Shown here: one piece after another, positions 55,593 through 64,000 of the stretch
How the letters are laid out: every line of letters starts with the position of its first letter
Numbering within the stretch: the first letter of the stretch is position 1
Source: Hibiscus mutabilis
Taxonomy: Eukaryota; Streptophyta; Magnoliopsida; Malvales; Malvaceae
NCBI GenBank assembly: GCA_019671005.1
Contig: CM033718.1
Span: forward strand, 27,532,014 to 27,596,013
Length of the DNA: 64,000 nt
Reading direction: 5' to 3'
Made by a program: the position numbers and the translations under genes
The notes under the pieces: model-generated
Told to the model about the DNA's origin: nothing
What the model saw: only the letters and a program-made list of their open reading frames with translations
The model's database searches: none

Positions 55593-58500
55593 TGTAACAC
55601 CCCTTACTCGGTTGAGGAATAAACCAAACCAGGTAGTGTTACCAAGCATACAAGGGATGGCTTAGCATATGTAAGCCCTTAGTTCGAATCCTAAAGGTAA
55701 CTAGAAGGTCAAAAACGTGTAAAATTTTCAATCTTTTTATCCATAAATCTTATCCTGAACTTGAAGGATTATCTAATCATTCGAACACCAAACTTACAAT
55801 GTTTATAACTTGTTTTAAAACAATTTAGTTCATATCTTGTAAGAACTCATATTCAACTTAATTCTATTCCACTTTTAAACATTTGAGAATTTATCATCTA
55901 AATACAGTTATCAATTTCTAAGTCTCTTACTGTTTCAAGACTATATAAGGTTCCTTATTATACATTTTAGGACAATTTTGAACCAATATCTTAAAGGGTT
56001 CAAACAGAATAGAAGGTTGGGTGATTCGGCCAATTACTTATAATCCAAGGTAGGAATTAACTAGGGTCTAAGTTTAAGTGCATTAATACTCGAGTTAACT
56101 CATACAAGGATATGATACTATCTTTATTTTTAGGTAGAATGTTAACACAAAATCTATTCCTATGATCGATCTATCTACCCTTTCATTATGTTAAGAACAT
56201 TCACATAGTATTCATACATATAAGTATCTATGATCATACTACTACTTGCTATCATATCATGTAGATACCATGCATCAAATATACGAATAGACATAAATTA
56301 TTATAAGGCCCATTACAACTGACAAAAGAAGCTTATAAATATTACATTCATAGGTGACCATATACTACCCTAGATGTAATATGCATATACAAAACATTGT
56401 GCCACCTTTATCTAGGAGTTCTTAACAAAAGGGTATAAAACATACTCTTATACTTGTGATCTGATTCAAGCTAGATGAGTAACCACAAATAAAACATCAC
56501 CCTGAAACGAATTGAAAGGATAGATTAAGTATACACTTAGTGAGGTAGTTTAAAGCAATTAAAATCATGAACTGAACAATCTAAAATATGCAATCTATCC
56601 CTTTGTTTCAAGATCAAACAAGTCTCACATTATTTACATACTTGACTAAGTAACAAGTAATTATACTATATCATTCGAGCATAACATGTTTTCTTAAACA
56701 AGAAGTACAATTTTTAAGTAGGTAAGTCTTGCTTTTCATATAAGTAAAAAAGTAGTTTGCTATCTTAACTTGCTAATTTCATTATTTTGAGTTATTATAA
56801 CCTTGGTAATCAAGTAGCCTAGGTACAGGAATCCCCAACCAAATGTCGCCAAATAAAGTACTCAAAGTACCAGTCAATCCCTCTTACTGTCGCCAAATGA
56901 CCACAACACTTCCCTCCTACTGTCGCCTCATAAGGACCGTAGTCCACCCCAGACATGAGCTCTATAAACTCATGGCATGCCAACTATACCTAAGACTAGC
57001 TCAAAACCAAGACTTTTCAATTATATCAGATCATAACGAATTCAATATTGAGCTTAGTTCCAAAATCATATCATGAAATAAACATGTCTTATTGTTTAAC
57101 TTGTCAAACATATATCATAATGTATAGATCTTAATATGAGCTTAAATCCAAATCAAATATTGCATATCAAAGTTTATCTAACATTTAGATACTTACCTCG
57201 AATCCAAGCTTAAATGTACATGCATAGCTTAATTCCATGATAAAGCAATAAAAATAAAACAATTAATAATGCTCGGGATGGTTTCAATCTTATCCCGAGA
57301 CTTTAAACTACACTCACAATATCTCCAAGCTATATTTGATCTCGAATCACTATCCCAAACTACTTTTCTACAGGTTGACCTGTCTTGGATCTTACTTCCT
57401 CAACTCCTTCTTGGTCTATGCATAACAATAATAAAACACACTTTAAAATCACTTCCGTTCTAGTCTTAATAATATCGTGCATATTCTTTAAAAACCAGCC
57501 CTTAACAGTCCTTAATTAACACATAACAGCCCTCCTTCATGATACAAATCAATCCCATAATTAAACCTATAAAATAGTCTACATTTCCATTTACAAAACT
57601 GTCCAATTTATTGTAAAACAACCCATAAATTAAGCTTGCATAATAGCCTTGTTTTGAGTTTTAAAACAATCCCTGGATTTACAAATCAACCCCCCATTTA
57701 TTTTCGAAACAGTCCCTTGTTTCCTTTTTACAAAATAGTCCATTAAAATCATTAAAACCGTCCTTATGAACCCTTAACAACCCCTAAACTTGGAAAATAG
57801 TCCCTCCCTTGTTTTTACCAATCTAAAACAATCCAATTTTTTTATTACAACACAACCCCTTGATTTAGCTATAAAAATAGTCCCCAAAACTGGTTTACAA
57901 GCATTCCAAAAACATGTGCATACATATATATGCACAAAATAGTCCACTATGTGTTCATATATATATCTATCTATATATATATATATATATACACACACAA
58001 AATAGTCCAAATACATATGCATACATATATATGCACCAAAACAGTCCACTATTGATATTAATAAGCAATGTGACTAAATTCAAACTCCAAACTCAACTAC
58101 ACAATCGAAAAATGATCCATTCAAACATTTTAACTAACTCAATCAACTTAGAATTCATTATCAAGCAATCTAACATACCACATATATCATTCAAATAATT
58201 CAAGAAAATAAATAATATAAATTTGATTTTTCTAACAATTCTAATCATATAGCAAATGAGGATATCCTAACCAATATTTCAAATAGAAACTTAGATTTAA
58301 AGAAAAGAAGAGAATCCTCACCTCCTTCCTCAAGGTACTCGATTAGATACTTAAACTTGAACCAATTTAAGCTTAAATTCCCAACTCCTATTGCAAGTTC
58401 TCATTCTCTCTCTAGCTATGAGGTTTTGGTCACTTGGGGAAGAAGAAGAAAATGATAATGGGTGATTATCATCTCCAAGCCAAGACCCCTCCCCACATGC

Positions 58501-58733
58501 CCTCATCTATGTTTGACACATGTATAAGCCCTCCTATAAGTTTTTGTTTAGCATGCAAATCTTTATTGTTATCATGGTATTTGGTTAAGTCCTTTCTATA
58601 TTGGCCATCCATTTCTTCCTTGCTTTAATTTGGTCCCAAATAACTTATTTAGTCTAATATGTGACAAGTGTATAACAATTTAACTGGAAATCAATTTGTA
58701 GCAAACTCTTAAGCCAATTTTTGGGATACTACA
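55593..58733 (-). mobile_element. Solo LTR, Tekay/Del-like, with TSD CTAAG
   Basis: A 3.14-kb sequence with TGTAACACC...ATACTACA edges, flanked by perfect 5-bp repeats CTAAG at 55588-55592 and 58734-58738. The GGGGTGTTACA end (minus sense) is like the F and E LTRs, so I infer minus orientation. There is no second LTR or interior, as expected after LTR-LTR recombination. 57480-58050 is rich in AACAGTCC/AATAGTCC words and an AT microsatellite with TATATATGCAC. Confidence 0.85.
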
Positions 58734-58738
58734 CTAAG

Positions 58739-60140
58739 GAAAAGAAAAGCTGAAAAAACAAGGCTTTTCAAGGAGCAACGACTTGAAGATCATGCAAGAA
58801 GGTCTTCCAAAAGCACCCACGGTAACAAAAAAGACCACTGTTACCAGACTTGTCCCGACAAGTGCACATGCCACGACATTTCCCTAGGAGCTAGCTGATT
58901 TAATTTATCCCTTGTTACAATAAATTGATCGATCAGAGGCAAGGCAACAAATGTTTTAGCGATACATGAGGAATAAGATATCGCTCTAGAGCGAGTCATA
59001 TTAGAGATTAATCTGACTACAGTGTGCCTTTTTCCTATGTTTCGTACCGAGTCACTTGCATGGCAACTAAAGCTAGCAATTTTGGGCCAGTTGCGAGCGA
59101 CAATGCTTGTACCAAACCAAGGTAATGAACAAAACTCTAACTAGCAATACACTGACTCTTGTCACATTTTTTTAGATTCTAAAGATACCGGCTATACATC
59201 ATTGAAGTCTCCAGCTACGAAATCAAAGTAAGCGTTGAAGTGATAAGTTTTTCCAACCGAATAAGCCGAGAAGGAGGATGATGAGGTTGAGGAAAATGAA
59301 AGTGACCCTACATCGACCCCACCACCACCAGCAATACGAGGTAGCAAACGCCTCAAGCAAACTGCCCTACAGAAGCTGCATATTCAAGGTGATTACCTCT
59401 TGTATTAGTCATTTGCAGTTATTTTCATTTTCATTTATCTATTTTCATGCATTAAGGACAATGCTTCTCTCGAGTTTGGGGGTTGTCTTGTCTTTGTTTT
59501 GTCTGTTTCATTGTAGTTTGCATATATTACTTTCCATGACAATTGCTTGTTAAACTACCAAAAATATACTATGATATCCTATGATGAGTTTATTGCCACG
59601 ACATTTAGATAAGAGAACCTTAGACTTTAGGATTGACATAGAACTATGATGGTTTTAATATTCACACTGTTGTGACTTGTTGATCTATGGAGACCTAGTA
59701 AACGTTAGGTTGCTTAAAAATGGAAAAAATGTGCTAGAGGTGCATATCTGGCTCTAGCCGCAAAAATAATGAATGATGATAATTAATTACTAGATGTGCC
59801 CATCTAGCACTAGCCGAAGAAAAAAAAAGAGAATTGTCTAGAGGTGCCTAACTGGCTCTAGGTGAATAAATTGCCTTAACAATATAATAAAAATTGAGGT
59901 TTCCTTGGAGTTTCGTTGATTGACTTGTACATAACTCTGCACACATTTGCACCGACATTATAGTTTATTTTTGAGTAACTTTCTATGCTTTTCGAAGGTC
60001 GAAAGGTAATTGATTCTTTATTGCCACAGTTCTAAGGATTGAATTCAGGTTCAAAGCAAGTTGTTGGGTGAATGCCTTGGCATTTAATTGTTGTTAATTC
60101 ATGCATTGCTTGAGGACAAACAATAGTTTGAGTTTGGGGG
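58739..60140 (+). other. 3' non-coding/env-like region and PPT of element A
   Basis: The region between the solo LTR and the 3' LTR. An acidic then proline-rich translation near 59268-59340 resembles the tail of the third ORF in Athila elements, but it is short and unsure. Three ~24-bp CTAGAGG...CTCTAG hairpin-like repeats lie at 59734, 59790 and 59838. A PPT-like GAGTTTGGGGG occurs at about 59475-59486 and a second, GAGTTTGGGGG, directly before the LTR (60130-60140). Confidence 0.5.
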
Positions 60141-61364
60141 TGTTAAGTTTGAAAAAGTACTATATTTTATACCCTTTTTACTTAGAATATTTTTTATACT
60201 TAGGCCAATTTAGTTGCATTTGTAGTTACTTATGCATAAATTTGTAGTCCTTCCGTTTATTGGGCTTGTCCTTGCATTTTGCTATTTTTGTGGAGAAATC
60301 GATGTTGTTTTTGCTCTATTTTGTGTAAGACGAGTTGTCGAGCCACTTGCAGACGGTTGACATGGCAAGTTGCGATAAATCTATTATCTCTAGGATTAAT
60401 TGAAATGCAGTGGATAATTACCCAAATACAAATTTAAAAGCTGTGTTAGTTAGAGATCAAATCCCACAGTTTTCACACTCAATTGGACTCTCTTCTCCTC
60501 GCCTATTTAAACGCAACACATCTTCAACATCAAACAATGATTGAGAGAGGGAGATCGGATCAAGAGAGAGATCGTGAAGAGGGTGGATCATGGAGGAGTT
60601 CATCTCCTTCATATTTAATTTCTTTTCTTTTTATCTTTTGAATACTCGATGTTTGAGTTTTATTCCTTGTTCATTTCTTTCAACCCAACCATGAACTAAA
60701 TTAAATTGGCTTGGGTTATTGGGTTTTTGTGATTGGATAATTAGTTTTGGTTTTTAATTCAATAATTATTTGTTTATCCATTATTGGTTCATTATTTAAT
60801 TCCAAGTGTACTCAGGAGAGGGACTTGGATGAACCCATTTATCTAGACTCGAGAGAGTTAGATTCATTAAACAATTGGATATAATTTCCATTTAAACAAC
60901 CGCTGGTGGAAGCTAATTTGCCTTAGGGATAAGGAGTGAATTTTGACGACTAAGAAGAGTGCATTGATCGATGATGTCCACCCAAGGTTAACGCAGATAT
61001 GTATTACCAAGGCTTGCACAACCATTAGTTCTTCAGTTAGGGATAATTCAAAGGCATTGAAGAAAACTCATCGAACATTGATGCGTCAATTAATTGCAAC
61101 AGAAACTCATTCGACAACTACACCTTTACGCTTAATGACCCAACCTACCCTCTCAAATTGGTTTTTCTCTTCCATTTATTTACATTCTCTTAGACTTAGT
61201 TTATTTTTACTCGTTTATTATCACAATCTATCACTATTAATTTTATTCTTTTTCAATGCGAGAAGTTAAAAGTCAAAGTTTCACCAATCCTTGTGGAGAC
61301 AATCTTAATCTATATTATTATTTGTGATGTGTTCACTTTCACCGTTTGTATTGCAATTAAATCA
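60141..61364 (+). repeat. 3' LTR of element A
   Basis: 1224 bp from TGTTAAGTTTG to TTAAATCA. It follows a PPT ending in GTTTGGGGG. It includes the segment near 60700-60955 that is missing from the 5' LTR. Confidence 0.75.
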
Positions 61365-62480
61365 TGCAACCGAAACCATGTTGAGATCTCTAGCATTCAT
61401 TCTATACGACCCTTCTTCCTCCTCTTTTGTTTTGAGTTTCTCTTCAAGTTCTTTTCATGTTTCTTCTAGTTGCCTTGAGAACTCCACCTTGAACTTTGAT
61501 GACTATGTAGATAACCTATTTTGCATATCCTATTACTTAGCTTTTCCATGTGTTTAAGCTCGTTTAGTTGCATTTAGGAGTAGTTTGCATATAGTTAGGG
61601 AGTTACACTGCATGTTCTTAATTGTTATACTTTGGTGCTCTTAATGGGAACGATAGTGTTTTATGGTGCATGCGTAAGATCTATTGGAGTTGGAGAAATG
61701 CTGGAGCAAGAAGGATAGCACACCTCTCTTAGGAGCTGACGAGGCAATAAGAGTTGAAGATAAATCTAACTTTGACCCACGTGGATTCTCACTAGAAACG
61801 AAACTCATTAAAGGAGGCTTTATGTGCTTTAAGGTTATAAAACCCTCGCTTTCTTGCCTATACAAAGGATACTTGGGCCACAAATAAGAGAGGCCTTTTA
61901 ACTATTAATTTGTGGCTTAATATCGAGAGAGTTAGGTTAAAAAAACGTGAACAATGAGTCTAACCTGTTAAATTAGTATTAATTTAGCTTAGACATAAGT
62001 TTAGGGTTTCAATGGCTAATAAGGGGAACTTGAACAAATAATAGAGTTGTTAGGGTTCACGCAGATATGTATTACCTTATCTTCAATGTTATTAACTTCT
62101 AAGTATCGAGAGAGTCGAAAGTTAATTAGAAAACAATGTCGAGTAGATAAAGATCTTAATGGTTTACATAGACATGTATTGCCAGTCACTATAACATTTA
62201 AATAAGTAATCAAGCATAATTCCTAGGCAATAAACCCAACTTCCATTATTATCTGAATATTTGTCGCAACATTTTTTTGTCTTGATCATAGCTACTTTAC
62301 TTTACTTGCATTTAGTTTTGATAATTCACCATCAAACCAATACTTGCTCAACCATTCTTAAGTACGATTGTTTCGTACTTATTGATCCAATCCTCATGGG
62401 TTTGACACTCTACTTCATCATTTTATTACTTGATCGACGAGTATACTTGCTCTAAACTACGTACCTATTTCACAAGCATC
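61365..62480 (+). repeat. Probable 5' LTR sequence of element B, left edge unclear
   Basis: This stretch precedes the PBS at 62488 and shares LTR-style phrases (CGAGAGAGT, CACGCAGATATGTATTACC) with the A LTR. I could not find a TG start or a TSD, so the left border is only the end of element A. The ORFs in it match nothing. Confidence 0.45.
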
Positions 62481-62487
62481 AAGTTTT

Positions 62488-62505
62488 TGGCATCGTTACT
62501 AGGGA
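62488..62505 (+). other. Primer-binding site of element B (Athila type)
   Basis: TGGCATCGTTACTAGGGA matches 13-14 of 18 positions of the Athila PBS TGGCGCCGTTGCCGGGGA, with the usual AAGTTTT run directly upstream. Confidence 0.65.
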
Positions 62506-62604
62506 TTGACAATTGATAATTACTTTGTAATTGTGCTTAAGATTTTATTTTATTTGCATTTAATTTTTTTTGTTTTTATTTTCATTTTAGGTACGTTTCG
62601 GTGC

Positions 62605-64000
62605 ATGATCAGACGCACAAATCGTGAGAAACCTGTTCTCCCTTGTAACCCAAAAATTGAAAGACATTTGAGAGATCTTCATCGATGACAAAGGATAATG
62701 GATCCTCCTGGTAACAACGCACAGAATGACCAAGACTATATACATAATGATAGCGTTACATCGGTTGATGCGTGAGTGATTATTGACAACGCATTCTACA
62801 ATAGAAAACAGGAAAGACAGTTGGATATTTCACCAGCCTGAACTAGAAGACCCATTCGCAATAACATTGCACCTTTCATCAACAACCACAACCCATCAGT
62901 CGTTGTGCCAGATCTAGGGATAGCTCACTTTGACTTGAAGCTCATTATGTTCAACATGCTTAACACCATTGGACAATTCAGTAGATCAACAAGAAAGGAT
63001 GCTAGAGAAGACATTCAAGCCTTCCTGAAAGTTTGTGATTGTTTTAAACAACCGAGAGTTCCTGATGATGTGTTGATACTCAAAATATTCCCTTATTCCT
63101 TGCGTGATCGAGCCCAAAATGGTTGAAGACTATCTCTTCTTGATCTATTACATCATGGGATGACATGTGCAAAAACTTTTTGCGCCAGTATGATCCACCA
63201 AATTTGCACAATCAGAAGCGAAGCAAGATCATAGCATTCAAGCAACGAGATGATGAATCTATGTATGAATGCTAGGACAAATACAAAGATATACTACGTA
63301 AGTGCTTGATTCATAGATTTCATGATTGGCTACAAATAACGACATTCTATAATGGCGTTAATGCACTAACAAGGATGACGATTGACTCTTTAGCCAATGG
63401 TATTTGGATTCATAAAGATCCTGAAAGGCTTTTGAAATTCTTAATCAGATAGCCAATAAAGACTACCAATTTCCTACGAGGAGATTGAATCCTAGCCCTA
63501 AATCTCTTGAAACAATCTAATTGGATGATTCCAAGAGTGTGGCAGCTCAACTCTCTGCCATTGCAAATCTGCTCAAGAACATGCGGCCAACATCCAATAC
63601 ATGGGAGGTTCCCTTGTTGATTCTACCGCATCTAGTAAACCAAACGACGAGCCCAGACCACCACCTTCATTTCCACAATGATTGAAGACTTAGAAACAAG
63701 ATACACAGTTCCAAAAGTTTTTGGAGATGCTTAAACAGTTGCACATCAATGTCCCATTCTTTGAGGCCATTGATCAGATGATGATATATGCAATATTTCT
63801 AAAAGAGATCGTGACCAAGAAGAGGATGGTGGGTGAAGTTGAAATTGTTGCTACAACGGGTGAATGTGTGGCTGTGCTAAGTGATTTACCACCCAAGATG
63901 AAGGACCCTAGAAGTTTCACCATTCCATGTTCCTTAGGTCAAAACTATTCAGGTCGTGGTTTATGCGATTTTGGTGCAAGTGTCAACTTGATGCCAAAAC
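62605..64000 (+). pseudogene. gag and start of protease of element B, runs off right edge
   Basis: The probable gag start is MIRRTNREK at 62605. The capsid core is at 62905-63126 (MFNMLNTIGQFSRS, FPYSLRDRAQ), ended by an in-frame TGA. Further stops and frame changes follow. At 63700-64000 the pre-protease helix (LHINVPFFEAIDQM) and the protease site CDFGASVNLMP are seen. The protease triad here (DFGAS) is intact, unlike in element A. The window ends inside the protease. Confidence 0.8.

Larger units (their letters stand above)
51610..61364 (+). mobile_element. Element A: Athila-like Ty3/gypsy element, pol mostly deleted
   Basis: A partial 5' LTR (51610-52352) matches the 3' LTR (60141-61364). 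Between them are a worn PBS, a broken gag, a protease, a trace of the start of RT (about 55120-55190), then non-coding and env-region-like sequence and a PPT. A later solo LTR (55593-58733) interrupts it. The 5' part of the 5' LTR is lost where F inserted. The 5' LTR also lacks about 260 bp present in the 3' LTR (near 51943). Confidence 0.82.

Noticed and set aside
1..64000. A new defence, toxin or biosynthetic gene system
   Set aside because: Both strands were read through. Outside transposons only the COBRA-like gene is intact; no gene cluster, tRNA, rRNA or viral gene set was found.

Overview
This window is nuclear plant DNA. It carries intron-split genes with plant splice sites, TTTAGGG-type telomere-like sequence, plant Ty3/gypsy lineages (Athila-like, and Tekay/Del-like with a chromodomain), Ty1/copia, MULE and hAT non-autonomous elements, and a complete plant COBRA-family gene. 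The long ORF inside one LTR element resembles plant-mobile-domain/DUF7745-type proteins that I associate with cotton and relatives, so Malvaceae is my best guess at the family (inference). The sequence is AT-rich and packed with nested retrotransposons, as in gene-poor or pericentromeric chromatin.

Layout, left to right. Positions 1-3110 are the 5' end of a minus-strand Athila-like element (LTR plus broken gag) that runs off the left edge. Positions 3300-10420 hold decayed repeats: a LINE tail, a hAT-type MITE with target-site duplication (TSD), an LTR remnant, a degenerate telomere-like block and a 21-bp minisatellite. Positions 10424-12919 are a gag-only Ty1/copia derivative with TSD TATCT. 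Around the one apparently functional gene (COBRA-like, six exons, minus strand, 14857-16969) lie a MULE-type MITE, another TIR element and a Pack-MULE (18702-19814, 9-bp TSD) carrying fragments of two unrelated host genes. Three copies of a ~240-bp tandem repeat follow (20750-21490).

Positions 22382-42607 are a nest. A minus-strand element (D) has its 3' LTR split by a young, non-autonomous LTR element (C, 22784-33956, TSD AGCGG). D's internal region is split by a Tekay-like LTR pair (E, 37031-41447). C and D share an architecture: just upstream of the polypurine tract each has an array of 15-19 small stem-loops with a ~10-nt loop, whose stem bases change in compensating pairs. I think this is the most interesting structure in the window.

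Positions 42608-51609 are a Tekay/Del-like chromodomain gypsy element (F, minus strand) with gag, protease, RT, RNase H, integrase and chromodomain all recognisable but broken. It sits in the 5' LTR of an Athila-like element (A, 51610-61364, plus strand). A has lost most of pol and later received a solo LTR (55593-58733, TSD CTAAG). A related Athila-like element (B) starts near 62480 and runs off the right edge.

Apart from the COBRA-like gene, every coding sequence I recognise belongs to a mobile element or is a captured gene fragment. I see no tRNA, rRNA, CRISPR or bacterial-type system. All boundaries were read by eye.
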